Source of the DNA: Serinus canaria
Taxonomy: Eukaryota; Chordata; Aves; Passeriformes; Fringillidae
Direction: 5' to 3'
Assembly: GCF_022539315.1 (NCBI RefSeq)
Contig: NC_066343.1
Location: forward strand, 48,964,205-49,028,204
Length of the DNA stretch: 64,000 nt
Part shown: piece by piece, positions 13,301 through 28,300 of the stretch
Position numbering within the stretch: position 1 is the first letter of the stretch
Layout of the letters: each line of letters starts with the position of its first letter
Notes under the pieces: model-generated
Told to the model about the DNA's origin: nothing
The model's database searches: none
What the model saw: only the letters and a program-made list of their open reading frames with translations
Position numbers and translations under genes: made by a program

Positions 13301-16300
13301 ACAGCACACCTAAATAATATATTTAGGTTGTTCCTAGGTGTTTCTTCATTTATTCTGACTAGTGAGTTTATTTTGAAATTACTCATTTAAGAATCCTAAG
13401 GATCCATCTGATGACCTGGTAAAAATTGAAAGCAGTGCCTTAATTTGAAGTATACAGAAATGTCTTATTCATCTGTCTTTTACTTTGTTCTCACCCTGCA
13501 AGTCTTACTGTTAAGAAGTTTTCAAAGACAAAGCTAAAAGATATTTGGGGAAAACATGATCTCCAAGTATAGTGAATAGCTCATTATATATAACTCATTA
13601 TATATAACTTTAAAATAAAGGAAAAAGACCAAGTTAATTTTAAACCTATATATAAATAATATTATTACTTTGTAAGATTTTAGTCTTTCTGAAATTTTTT
13701 TTCTGTTGGTTCTTATGATTTTGAATTTTGTATTTTTGTCATGTTGATTGGTTTGTATTCATATTACTTTTTTTTCCTCCTCAGCTTTGCTTATTATATA
13801 AATTCAAATACTGTTATTGCTTTCCAGAAGAAATTGAAATTTAGTTTGCAGTCTGAATGTAGAATATGATGGTAGAGATTGTCCTTTGGTAATCAAATTA
13901 AAAATGTATGCTTTAAAGGTTTGAGTTTGAATTTGGAATTTTTTTCCTGTAGGGGTCTGGTTTTCTTGAAGTTAAAATCAAAAATGCTTTCTGGAGAATT
14001 TAGGCAAACTTTTTTCTTAAATCTAAAATTTAAAGAGGAAAACTGTATTATAAAAAGTTACAGGAAATCTATATACAGAAAGAAAACTTAAATTCCACCT
14101 TGTGTGCTTACAAAATAATTATTCTGAAGATAAGGTAGTATCAAAATTATTATTTAAATAATAATAGATATTTTTGGAGTAATAATATCAAAATCATTGT
14201 TTAAAAGTAATTTTTAACAGACTGTAACTTTTCCAGGAATGTTCTAGAACTGTCTACAAAGACTTAAAACACCAGAACTATTCTAAGTTTGTGTTTAAAC
14301 CTGTTAGGAAGTGCATAGTCTTTGCATAAAACCAAGGAAGATTACAAGATAAGCTGAAGTGCCTCTGTAAGCTGTGTTTCACTCATTCCTAGTTCTAGGC
14401 ACTGTTCACAGTGTCTTCCCAATGACAAGATTTGCACAGAAGATCACAGGCTTTCCATCTGTGAAGACTTACCATGGTATTTCTTGACTGGGAATGCTTC
14501 GTGAGAAATACTGTGATAGGGATGTATCTTTGACTCTGTGGGGAAAGAAAAAATTAAAACAACCCTTGTACACATTTTTATGGCAAAAAGTATTTCCTGC
14601 TTTTGGTCATTTTGAAAGAAATTTAAAATCTAGATCAAGCCTACAGGATGTTTTGTCTGTTTTTAAAGCAGTGCTTATTTTCTTTAAACTCAAGGACAGT
14701 GTAAAGGAAGTTAAAGTGTAGATGTACACTTTGTCTCTTTAAACTTTTCTTGAATTTACCTTCTAATGGTTTGGTTTGGCACTTATTAAAATAATTGACC
14801 TAACAGATTTTAAAATAGAATTTTAAATTGTGTTTTTAATTAACTTATACACTTAGCAGGTGATAAATTAATTTGTGGAAAGATTTTCATTTGGGATTTT
14901 AATTTTCACGCTTTGATACCTCAATGAGGTTTTGTAGAATTTTTTTCCTAAATACATGAGTTCTCATTTTAAGGAGTTTGTCATTTCTCCTCTATTTTCT
15001 TTTGTTTCTTGATGTATTTCTGCTTGAGATCAACTTATTCAGCTAATTGATAGTTGAGTGTTTTATAAGCATTGCAGATTAATTGAAATAACACTCAGTT
15101 TAACAGGTCTGGATCTGCAAATATTTCATACCTTTCCCCATCTTACCAGTACATTATGGTCAGTACTACAAATTTATAAGCCACGACTCAAACCTGAACA
15201 CCTTTAGAATTGTATTTCACCTTGATAGGAAAATGTTTAGGTTCTTTAAAAAGTTGTTTACAATAATGTTGGGATTCAATTTTCTCTTAAAAGCATGAAT
15301 TAACTGCACTTTTTCTTCCAGGCTATAATCTATCAAGTAAGGATTCCAAGGATTTGCTACTAAGTAACTCCTTCCAAGAGCAAAAATTCTTGTATTGCAC
15401 TTATTTTTTGATTCGGCTTTTTGTGTGTTGAATAATGCAAATTATGTTTGAAATAACATCTGTTAGAAATTCATATAGTTAATGAAGTGCACTCAAAGTG
15501 ATTAATAATAGATTAGAAACTGTCTGGAGGAAAATATCTTTAATGCTACATACAGAACTTAATTACAAAATAATTAATTTTTGTTTGTTAGTCTTTTGGG
15601 ATTGACAGAATTTTCCCCCAGGGAAAGCAAAAGTACTTCATGTTCTGTATTGTTCTGACTCAATTCTAGATGTAATAATATATGACAAATTTTGTATACA
15701 TGTATTAATAAAAATAGAGATGTAATAACAGATTTTCAATCTGGATAGGTTGCAACCACTGAAAGTCGGAATTATCCTTGTTTGTAAGCCAAGACAGACT
15801 TACGTCAGATCACTAGTGAAATAAGTTTCATACATTCACACCAAACTCAAATATTAACAATTATACCTTTTCTTCAGCTATATTTCAAAATTACAGATGC
15901 TCAGTTTGGAAGCACTTGTGAATGTTAGTACGTATAAAACAATGATAAGTGGTGACTAAATGTACTTCTTCATTTTCTTATTTGAAATGCAGAATTGCCT
16001 ACAAACCAAGCTAAAAATTTTATGTCTTGGAAGCATTTGCATCTTCTTTCTGTATTTTTAGAGGTTAGAAAATTCTAGGGATCCATGACAAGTACTGGGA
16101 AAAATAAGGAAAATGTTGACTTATCAAAAAACTAAAACTGTGAAATTTAATGTATTCTCAGACTATATTGGTTTTGCTATATTTTGTCATTTTCCTTCAA
16201 TATTAAATCTAGGAGTATTAAATTGTCCTCTTAACTTTTTTTGTATATTAGCAACAGCTAGAGGTGTTTCATGAGTGTGCTGTACTTAGAACATGCAGTG

Positions 16301-19300
16301 ATGTTACATAATATTCTTTCATGTTTCTAATTATCGACCACAATTATATGAAAAGATTACTGTTTTTCCAAGAAACTCATTCTGTTTCTTTTGGAAGTCA
16401 AAGGCAAGCAGGCTACAGCTGAAAGGGTTTGTATCCCTAATGATTCACAGACGTACCAATTATTTTCAATGTTACCTAGGTAGCTTTCTGATTTTATGCA
16501 GTAGCTTTATTCTTATCTGTATCTTAATGTTTTTAATAACAGACAAAGAGAAACAGTATTGTATTGCAGATTTACAAATACATTAATTACCTATTGTGTC
16601 CAAGGAGTTTGTTTTCTGCAATTTATGTGTATTACATTCATGATTCCTTTATTTCTTTGTGGTACTAACAATTTGTCTCCAAAGCATATAGATACCTTTA
16701 TTACATACTGATGTGTGTAATACTGAATCAAAATATTTTTAAAAAAGGACACTTTCCTGGGGTCACAAGTGCAATGAATTCTGCTATTCCCTGGTAATTC
16801 TGAGGATATTAAAGCATTATTGTTTAACTAACATTTAAAGACACTCTGAGTAGGAAAGTAATTTTTAATAGATCTGAAGAGTGGTTCCAACTGTCAGACA
16901 TTAATGCCGTATGGCTATAATATTTTTAATAAAGTATATAATAGTTTGGTTTTTTTTTTCTGTTTTGTATGTGATATAGCTTCAATGGCTTTTAGACAAC
17001 TATGAAACTGCAGAAGGAGTGAGCCTTCCAAGAAGTACCCTTTATAACCATTACTTACGACACTGTCAGGAGCACAAGCTGGATCCAGTCAATGCTGCCT
17101 CCTTTGGAAAACTCATACGGTCAATCTTCATGGGACTACGGACCAGAAGACTTGGAACTAGGTTTGTGCAATTGAAATGCTGAATTATAATAAAAAATAA
17201 AGGTAATAATTATGAATAAGAAGCTAGTCTGCTAGGAAAAAGAATACATAAGACCTGCATTAAAATATTAGTAGTTTTTTGTCAGTTCTGTTTCTTCATG
17301 TTGAACAATTCTATGTTTTTTCAAGATGCTATTATAGTTTTGTTTCTTCTCTTCTGGACAGTTTATGTGTTTATATTTTGGTAACTACACTTCAGATTTT
17401 TATCATTACAAATAAAACATAACTTTCCTTTTGGAAATCACTATGAATACTGTTTGCCCATAACTAGGTAAATTGTATTTGTTTGCTTTTTTTTCTTATT
17501 CAAGTGGAGTGCAAGTTAGTATACTGATAATATTTGTTTAAGAGAGTGAATTAATCTCCCAAAGGTAGTAAAATTATGCTCATGTAAAACCAGTATGACA
17601 AGAGAGCCAGACCTGATTTGTGTATGTTGTTTTGCAGTCAATGTAAATTGTAAAGTAAATGTAATATAAATATGTAAAACTAGTATTACCGCTCTTTTAA
17701 TTCTTGCTCTTCCATAAAGGGGGAACTCCAAATATCATTACTATGGGATTCGTGTCAAGCCAGACTCTCCTCTTAATCGACTACAAGAGGACATGCAATA
17801 TATGGCCATGAGACAGCAGCCCATGCAGCAGAAACAGAGGTAAAGCATGAAACACAACTATTCACACTATTTCTTTTTCATCAAGTCTTTTCCTTACATG
17901 GACAAGTTTGAATTCCTGTTCAGATTTTTTGCTGTGAAAAGAAAAGTGTGCTGAATACCCAGTTGATGTCAATGATGTCAGGCACCAGTCAAAGAATGCC
18001 TAGAAATTTTCATAAATTTGCAGAAAATAAAAAATAATAAAATTACCTATAATATGAACAGATTCTTCTTAACTATATTGAATTCTAGCAGTAAGAGCTT
18101 TAATTTCAAACATTCCTGTTTCTTTTCATTGCTGTATCATTTTATGTTCACACTTTTTATCAGAGAACTTACTATTAAGTTGCTTGGAATTTATTTCATG
18201 TCCCGGTGAAGAATTAATATGACCGCAATGGTTTGACTGCAAGTACATGTAAGTATATTCCCTTAGTATCTGTTGTTCCTGAGGAGCCTGTGAAGACTCA
18301 GAAGTAATTGAAAACTGGGCTGTACTGGTGGTGAAAGAATATGTGAATATGTGTATTAAAAACTATGTTAAAGAGAAAATTTTAGGGGAAAAATTGGAAA
18401 TTAGTAAATTTCTTTGAAACTAATTTTGATTTGACTTATGTTACTAGCCAGTCATATTACCCTAAAGTAAAATATGTTAGATGCATAATTTCATGACACT
18501 CAGGTAGAAGTGCACTGCATCAAGCAAGTCACCTTTAGAACACCTACTCCTCCAAAAACATTCAGTTGAATGAACAGTTTGGTATAGTGTCCCAAACATG
18601 TTTTGTGTCCTTGTACACAACTGAGGTATGGAAAACACAACTTCAAACTTTAACTTCAAACACAAAGATCATTTTGATCTGAAATTATTTTACTGTCATT
18701 TCCAGACAGTACAGATTTTTTACAACACTAAATGGGAGGTCATGGTAAGATATATGTTCTTAACTATCTTTTGCTGAGCATAATACAGGAGCATGAGATG
18801 TCTCATAATAACATCATGTAGAAAATGCTTGTTACAAAAACCATGGCAGGATTATATAGTAAGGAATGATGACAGGTATTTACAAAATCTCCCAGCAAGC
18901 TTATTTTACCCACTCAATCTCATTCATTTAGACATTTCATTCACTTGCATTCAAAATTACATATGTGCACCAAAACATATGGTCTAACTAGAATTATTTC
19001 TGGGAAAATGATGCCAGTCAGCTAAGCATTGTCACATCTCTTGTCTTCTTTGTAATTCACAAAGAAAAAGTGACTTTGGAATTTAATTATATAGCTGCTA
19101 GGACAGGATATTTCTTTTTGTATTATTTATGTTATTTGTATTATTTGTATTTTATTTAACACCACTGTATGTCTTACATAGTTCCTTTATTTTCCTCACC
19201 TAAGTATGTTTGGCATCATTTTCTTAACTTTAGGTTAGTATGTTCCTTGATTATATCTGAACAAAATCACACATATGGCACTGTGTGCAGTTAGTGCACA

Positions 19301-22300
19301 CTTCTGTGCCCCATGTTTTGCACTTGCACACATGTACCTGCACCAACATGCACCCAATTGAGGCTCAATTCACACCAAGCCTAAGCTCTGCTGCAAGAAT
19401 CTGTAGAGGTGTTGATGATGGGTGGGAACTGCAAGGTACCATTGTGCACAATAGGTAGCTGTTGCATAAAAACTACTGTGCTATAGAAGGCTTAGTATTT
19501 AACTTCAGTGTTTCATATATGATGGTATGTGTTTTTATCATTGTTATCCAAGTGTATTGAAAAATTCTAGCAGGATTTATTAAGAGAGAACTAAAAAACT
19601 GAATATTGTAATTTTCACTATTATGGTAATATTTCTCTTTTGTCAGCTTGTTAATATTTCTAGTGGTTTTTAATGGTTCTTTTGTCTTTTAAATTAGTGG
19701 CAAATTGCAGACAATGTACTTTGTTTCTGGGTAGTTATACCAATTCTACAATCTCTATCAGACACATCTAGTTGAATAAATACTTCTAGTTCTCTTCAGC
19801 GAAGGCTGTAGACTGAATGTATGCCTCTTTTTTCTTCATTCCTTTTCTTATTTTGGGAACCATGAACCTTTTGGATTTGCATAACTTCAGTATCCCAAAG
19901 TGCTAGTTTTTAAGTCTTCGTTATCATCAGACAGTATTGTTGTTTCTTCTTAAAAGTAACGAAACTTTACCTTTGTATTACAAAATTATGTCAATCTCTG
20001 TGGAAAGGGAAGGATTTGATTCTTTTTGGTGTAAATTTGCCGGTGTTACAATATACTGTTACTAAGCTAAATTCTACCAGAAATGGGAGTACTGCTGGAA
20101 TATCACCTTTGTGAATTCTGTAATGCATTGTTAACACTCTGGCTTCCCTTAGTGGTTTTTTCTTCTGTTTTTTACAAACTAAGTAAGAATCTCTAAATTC
20201 TTTTGACACTTGTCCTGAAAATTTTATTTTGAGATGGAATAATCTAACTCAGTGTTTCATTTATGAAGAAGTAAACAGAAAGGATAATTTGTACTTTATA
20301 TTTTTGCAGGTATAAGCCTATGCAGAAAGTGGATGGAGTTGCAGATGGCTTCACAGGAAGTGGTCAACAGACAGGCACATCTGTTGAACAAACTGTAATT
20401 GCCCAAAGTCAACATCATCAACAGTTTCTAGGTACAAAAAGAGGTTTTATACTGCTATATAAATAAGTAAGATGGACTTTTTTTTCCCAGTGAGTATCAA
20501 GCCAGACAAGTAACATAGTTGCATCTGAAGTTATCATGCCCTCTCTAAAATCCTTATTCTCAACAGAACTGAAAGGCACTTAAATTACACGTTATGTAAT
20601 TTAAGTTTTATGTAATATTTAATATGCATAATGTTAGTATAAAAGGAAAATTAGGAAAAACAGTGTGATATATTCTTCATATTACATAAATATGAAGTTG
20701 TGTTGCATAATTATATTAAATGTGCAGATTGAAATTCCTGCTATGAAAGTTGTTTCCTTCATGTGCATTACAGTGCATTTTATTTCATAAGAGTTGGCAT
20801 AGGGGGATGGCATTGCACTACAATGCAGGTTAGCCACTCCTGGCTGTTTTGAAAGGGTGTTTTAGTGTTGTGAGTGGAAATAGACAAATAGTTTCAACTG
20901 AAAACCTAAAGGTCAAGTTTAAAAATACCCAAATTGTGGATTTGTTGACCAGTTAAGCATGTATTCCAGTCATACAAGCAAATCATAATTTAGTTAATTG
21001 TTTATGTAAAAAGAATCCTTGGCTGTGCTGATAGAGTGTGCTATTAGTGTAGGCTTATTTGGCTTGGATTGCCAAAATCCTTTGGCTTGATTTTGCTATT
21101 ACTAAAACCATTTGGAGCATAAGGGTAACACTAAAATGTTTTTAATCTTCTTTTCCAGGTACCTTTCAGTTCAGTATTTATATCTTACCAGCTTGTCTCT
21201 CAGAAACATTTGTGGCAAATAGTAAAAGCACACATTGGCTCTTAAAATTCTAGTAAATGTCAAGTAAAAATGTATATTGAGTTTATTAAGCCTCATCACA
21301 CCTGGCTGCATGGAAGCTCTTCAGTTGAGCAACAAAATAATTATTCAAGGATTAGTCTCTCCTGCACTGACTCGACAGATTTCCTTTGTAATAGTCTGAA
21401 AAAGCATGTGTTAGGTTCTCCATATAGGTATACTATGTAAACAATAGCATTTTAATCTATTCTAGTATAATTTTGTGTTTATTTTTTACTAAAAAATATT
21501 ATTGTATTTAGTATTTTGGCATACAACAGGTATTAAATAATTTCCCCTTTGACTATTATGAACTTTTGGAATTTATTTCTTTGTATAATCCTTAAATTTT
21601 TTTTTAACTATACTGTAACTGGCACCTCTTTCATTATGTTGTCATGACAACAGATGCATCTCGAGTACTGCCAGAGTTTGGAGAAGTTGAAATATCTTCT
21701 CTGCCAGATGGTACTACCTTTGAGGACATCAAATCACTACAGAGTCTTTATCGAGAGCACTGTGAGGTATTTTCTATAAACCATTTATTTTCAAAAGTTC
21801 ATGACTTTCACTTAAGGCCGGTACAGGAGAATAGTGCCAAATATATTGAAGCCATTATAGTGGCATGTGACTTTCCCCACAATATTTTACTTATCTCAAT
21901 GAAAAGGAGAGCAAAAAGGGTGGATGATCACCTTTACAGGGGAAAGAGTAATATGTCATAAATACTGCAAATGAGATGTTGTTCCATGTATGTTTTTCAG
22001 AATGTTAGACTTTTGATTGTGTATGGAGATATTTGGTTTAGTCAATAGCAAATGTAAGTCAGGTTAGGTTATAATTTTATTTTCTTTTACATCAAAAGCA
22101 GTAACATTTTTCTTATATCAAAGAAACATTAAGACATTTAAACCACATTTGATACTGAAAAATATGTTTTTCTAAATTATTTTTGAAGGTGCTTCCAACT
22201 TTTAAGGCATTATGAAAAGGAGTGACATGTCAGGTTTACTTTTCTGTTTGCAGTAGCAGTAAATATTTTCTGTGCCTAAACTCCTCTAATATGTTTAATA

Positions 22301-25300
22301 GGCCATACTAGTTTCCAGAGGCTTCCATGCAAGCCTTATGCAAATCTCTGTGCACAACAGTTTATAGTGCTGGATAATTTATGGGTATCAAAGATAATAA
22401 AACAGATACCATTTATATCTTGACAAATATACAGTTTGCCTTGATTACACTCTGTGATGAAGGAAAAGAGCTGTAGATCTAGTTGGAGTTGGGAGTGGAG
22501 GGATTCTGGGTAAAAGACAATATCTAATGTTTCATTTCTTCAGGCAATACTGGATGTGGTTGTTAATCTTCAATTCAGCCTGATAGAAAAATTATGGCAA
22601 ACTTTCTGGCGCTATTCTCCTTCTGCTCCACCTGATGGCACTCCTGTTAATGAACCAAGGTCAGGAAATGTTTCTCTTTGTTTAATGTGTCTCATGATAA
22701 TGTAAGTGTGGAATTTTAAAAGTCCTATTAGTTTTAACTTAGTAATTTTTTGTCCTATGGTTATTTTCCAAATTAAATTTTTGCTGTCTGGCAGTTTTGT
22801 ATAGCCTGGGTGTATGCCAAAGGTCAGTTTTGAAACAGTTGTGTCATCCATGTCCATTTTGCATGGACAACTAGAGTGAAGTTGTCTCTTCCCAATAGTC
22901 AATCCACTTCTTCTAAGCCAAAAAGATCACTCATATGTCTGCACTATTTATGAGCTGTAGGAGAAGTATGGAGACATTTTTAAATCCATTTTTAAATACA
23001 TTTCCATGTGAGACAACATGTAAATAAGTTATATGAGTGCAGCTGAGACATCTATGACGTCTGTATAAAAAAGGACATTTTATCACCCAGGTTTTTACCC
23101 GCTGTAAATCATGGAATCATAGAAACTTTAGGTCAGAAAAGTCAATTTCAACTGTTAACCTAGCACTGCCATGTTAGCTGCTAAGCCAAGCCCCTAGGTG
23201 CCATAAATGCATTATCATTTATTAATTTGCTACATTTTTTTTAACACCAGCAATCTGAGTGAAATAGAAAGTCGACTTCCTAAAACAAAGCTGATTACTC
23301 TGTGCAAGAATGAGTCTATTCTGAAATGGATGTGTAACTGTGACCATGTGATGTACCAGGCTTTGGTGGAGATTCTCATTCCTGACGTCCTTAGACCTAT
23401 TCCTAGTAAGTTCAACATCTGAGACATTTTGTAAAGATTTTTCTGCAAGCATGTATATGATGGAAGTGTACTTGTGCCTCACAGGGCAGCTTAAGAAAAA
23501 AGTTAGAAAGTTACAAAATACTGTATAATTTATCCTTAGTTTTGTTGTGCAAGGAGTTGTACTGGGAAATGACTATGTCACATATTAATCTTTGATTAGT
23601 CTGGAAGAGAACTGTGGTCTTTGTGATTCCATCAATTCTAATAACTGTTAAGGCAATGAAAAATTCCTACTCCAATTTATTATTCTAATCTGCTGTTTTC
23701 CTGTCATACATCCTGCATGAAATATTGAGTGATTGTCCAGTCAAATCACCATTACCAGGAGTAAAGCTTTCTTTTCAAATTTAATTTTACTAGAATCTGT
23801 CATTGCTCTAGCAATGTATTTTTATGGCTGTCTATGGTAGAAAACAAATTTATGTGAAGAAAGTTGAAATCCTTCATGAAGTATTTATTGTCTCACAAAT
23901 ACTGTCCTAAATGTTATACTGAAATCATGTTAGCCATTAAAACCCTCATAATTCTTATGTATTATCTTCTTCCAATGAAAAAAACCCGGTATTTACTTTA
24001 AAAGGTTGGATTGATTTTTTTTTTTTTTTTTAAATTAGAGCTGTAAGTATTTTTGTATTGTCACACTGTGAACACCTCCTCTGCTATAGTAAGTCCAGCA
24101 GTAATAAGCAATCAGTACAAGTGTTTCGTGGCAGTGCCTTGCAAAAAAGTTTTATTGACTTCTTGCTTGCCAGTGGAATAAAATCAAGTTTTAGCAAAAT
24201 ATGTATAATACAAAAAAAATTGAAACTGGAAATGTATAAAATACAAAGGTTTGCCATTTACAATGCACATTTTACCTTTTGTTTAAGGAACAAGTAAGTT
24301 CTTGGTAGCAATTGACATCATTTGTGCATCTTTATAGCAGAATAAAGGAAAAATGGTTTTGCAAATATGTGCAATTATTGACAGCTATTACTTGTGTAAA
24401 TTATTTTGCATTGGTTTATATTTAAGGTTTTACTTCCCTAATGACAATACCATTAGGTAGGATTTTAGAGTAATATAGTGTATTACAAACAATTAGTTAA
24501 TAATAAAAACTTCCAAAAATTTAATTTAACATTTAAGAGGTTGAACTCTCACTTTCAAAAGCAAGTTAATTTTTGAATTAAAAGGTGGTGCAGACAGGTT
24601 TTCATTAAACTTGATCCTTTCCTTTTCAGTTGCTTTTCCTGTAAAGCCTGGCAGTCTCTAGAGAGATGTTTAAATGACAGCATGCTGTCTTCCTGCCTTG
24701 CTTTGTAAGATGCATTGGGCATTGCCAGTACAGCATTTCAAGAAAATGGGCAAAATCAATTAATATCAATAACTAGATGCATTGTGCTCTTTTCATGCTA
24801 TTTCTTACTTTCTAGAATTACCAGTCATATTTGAATAATTGCTACCTACTGTGTTTGACATTCCTGTTTTGGGGATGGTCATCAAACTGTTGGATTCAAA
24901 CACATCATCTAATCCCAGGACTTTTCCCAAGAGACTCTTTGTGACCAGTCCAGTGGTTTTCTGCTCAGAATTGCACTCACTTTAGGACTATCTAACTAAA
25001 TGGCTTCTTATAGCACCTTTCCTTTACTTGGTGGGCCATTCAAGTTTCTTCTTCACTGTTAAATTATTAAAATCTTATGATTTTTTTAAACTCTTATTTT
25101 TGAATAAAAGCATCTCCAGTCATTACAAGAGACTAAAATAATGGGTTAAAGTTGAATATAACAAAAATGCAGCTGGATAAAGCAGACAAATTTATCATCC
25201 TCTGTGGGAAAATAGCAGTTTGTAGGAAAGTTTGGACTCTGTAGAGGTGCTGGGACTATCAATGCTTCATTAAAGACATGTTTATGATTTTTTTTTTAAT

Positions 25301-28300
25301 AAATGGCAAGATAGCAGCAGCTGCTGCTCAAAATAGGGAAAAATATTAATTTGAAAGGGGCTTTAAGAAAGCATAATGTTTTCAAGTTTTGGTTTTTTTT
25401 TTTTTTGTTTAGATCTTTAGTGTTTTTTTCTTTTAGACAAGTCCTATTGTTGATACATATTACTGGACAAGGAAAAAAAAAGACTGTTGAGGAAAAAATG
25501 GTTTTATTTCTAACCTCTGTATTAAATATATCAGCTGAAATATTTCACACCCACAGAATGAGTGAAGAATTTCTGGGTATAAAACAACAAATTCAGTTTC
25601 CCAAGAAAGTGAAATGCTGTCCATTAGAGTAAGGAATAAAGACCATAATTATCTAGTGTCCCATTATGTTTTAGAGTGGACATCTTGCATCTTCACATAT
25701 GGCAGAATGGACAGTAACAATTTGCTTGTGAGTTAGTTTCCATGATAGGTGGAGAATTTATGCAAAATAAACTTCCACGCCATATTACACAATTCCAAAA
25801 AATTGAAGTACTGGAAAGACTGTAAAGCTCAGTTTTGTACAAGTCAGAGGGGTTTTAGTTCAGAAGTCAAGCTTTTTAGGTGCTTATGCAAATCAAACTT
25901 TCTGTAACTGCCATTTACACATCCTTTAGTGTGTGACTAGCAACACTTAATGATTTAGGCCATTTACTTTGCACCCTGCTTATCATACAAAGATTCTTAG
26001 GAAGGGTTCAGATGAACTTAAAAGTTCAAGGATGTAGGTACTTATGGTTTTGGTAATGGCTACCTGTATAATTAGGGATATGAGAATAATTCTGTATTTA
26101 ATATATCTCCAAAGGTCATTAGAAATTCATAATGGTTCAATACAATTGTGATGCCTGATTAGCTACTTTAGCTACTTTATTTCTTCAGAACTTAGAATTC
26201 CTTTTATTTGATCCTTTTTCTTTCTAGTTAAAGGCCTTTCTTCAGGCCTGAGCTGCTTTTCCATATTTATTTTTAAAGGTGATCAGCATTACAGTGATGC
26301 AAATAATTTTGTAACATATATATAAGTAAATAAAAAGGAGTCATGAGAATACCCTCAAAGTGAAAAAGTGGTGATATTTTTCATAAATGTCTAAGTGCTA
26401 TTCATACAGTATTTACATTATTACTTCCATCCTGTCTGGTAGGTAAGAAACTGTGAGTGAATACATTGTCAATTAGTAAGTGCACAGAAACAATTCATAA
26501 AACAACACAAGTGAGCTAGGGGATTGACAGGGTTGAAGAAAAAGCCTGTTCTTCACTTGTAAACCTTAAAGGAGAAAAACCCCCGACACCATAAGAGGGC
26601 TCACCTAACAGATACTTTATAAGATCAAATTGTGGTCAGCTAAGCACCCAAAGGTGTCATGAGTTATAAGAAATACCAATATGGATTTTACTGCTTATGA
26701 CTGCAAGTTTGAAGACGTGAAAAAGATAACACAAAAAATACAGTTTCTCTTCTAGTAAATTTACATTTCTGTTAGGAAGCTTTATTTTAAAAAGGTATTA
26801 TTAAAAAAAGGTATTACTTCCTTAAGTTTTTTCCTCTTCACTTTTGTAGTTGCATTCATTCTCTAGTAGTCTTCAGAAGCCTTCAGTTTTTTTCTTTTTC
26901 TTTTGCCTGCTTTTTGCAGCAGTTTGAGTGTAGTGCTGGTATGTCAATGTGTAAGGTTTAGGCAGGGGAAAGCTGCATTTCTGTCACTCAGGAGATACTA
27001 TTTTACTTTTTCCAGATACTGTTGCTGGGACAATACTTCCTGCCCTCCTCTTTTGAAAAATTAAAATTACTGGTTTGAGTAATACGAAGTACTATAGGGG
27101 CTTCTTCACTGTCTCTCTAAATCTGTCAGCCATTCAGCATTTCTGTGGATGCTATAGAAAAGAAATAAAATGCACACAGATTTCACAGTCATTTGAATAA
27201 TTTCACTTTCTGCCAGTGAAACACACTCCTATATTTTGTTTATTGATGATATCGTTAAGGACTGCATGTGAACAGAATTTATTCTTTAAAACTGAATTAA
27301 GCAGCACTATGACATAGTTTAAGATTAATTTGGACTTATATGAGGAAACTGCAGTATTCCTATAAGTGGATGTTTCTCCAGACTTTTGCTTTTTGAATGA
27401 GGTGTCTAGGTAAAATGGAAAGCTGAAAATTTGTGATGGAAAATTCCACCACAACTGCTGCAATTAGTGCTGTTCTTGTATAGGAGTGCCCCAAGCAATA
27501 CTGCTAAGTTACTAACTTCTTTGGAAGTTTGTCTGGTGAAGAAGTCAGAACTGCTTATTAAACCAAAAGTAAAAATAATTATTACATTATATTATTAAGA
27601 CATTATTGTGTAATCTTTATCTCAGTGAGGCATTTTGAACCTAGACTAGATTTGTCTAGTAAGTAAATGCAGCGGACCTGAAAGTTGGGTATAAGAGTTC
27701 TGAGAATGCAAAACATTTCAAGACAGGTGCGCTGCTTTCCTTTCATTCTGTTTTTATTCTCCAATGCGCAGGTGCCTTGACCCAAGCCATTCGCAATTTT
27801 GCAAAAAGCCTTGAAGGTTGGCTTTCAAATGCCATGAACAATATTCCACAGAGGATGATACAAACCAAGGTAGATGAAACTTGAAATGCTATTCTTGTAG
27901 TGGCAAACCAAGTGGGTAATAGCATCTAAAAGCAGATGTATTTTAACATTAATGCTTAATTTCATGTTTAGCATCAAGCATCAAATAATGCAGAGGAAAT
28001 AATATTATTTGATCTGCTACATGGTATAATTCAAATATGAGGGCTCATTAATATACACTATTAAAATAAAAGTCAAGACTCAATCTGTAGAATTAATCTG
28101 TGGAGCAAATATTTAAAAATAATAAATTTTTTCATAGGTTGCCGCTGTAAGTGCCTTTGCCCAGACTCTGCGAAGATACACATCTCTTAATCACCTGGCT
28201 CAAGCAGCTCGTGCTGTGCTTCAAAATACTTCTCAAATCAACCAGATGCTCAATGATCTCAACCGTGTTGATTTTGCCAATGTTCAGGTAAAATTCAGTT

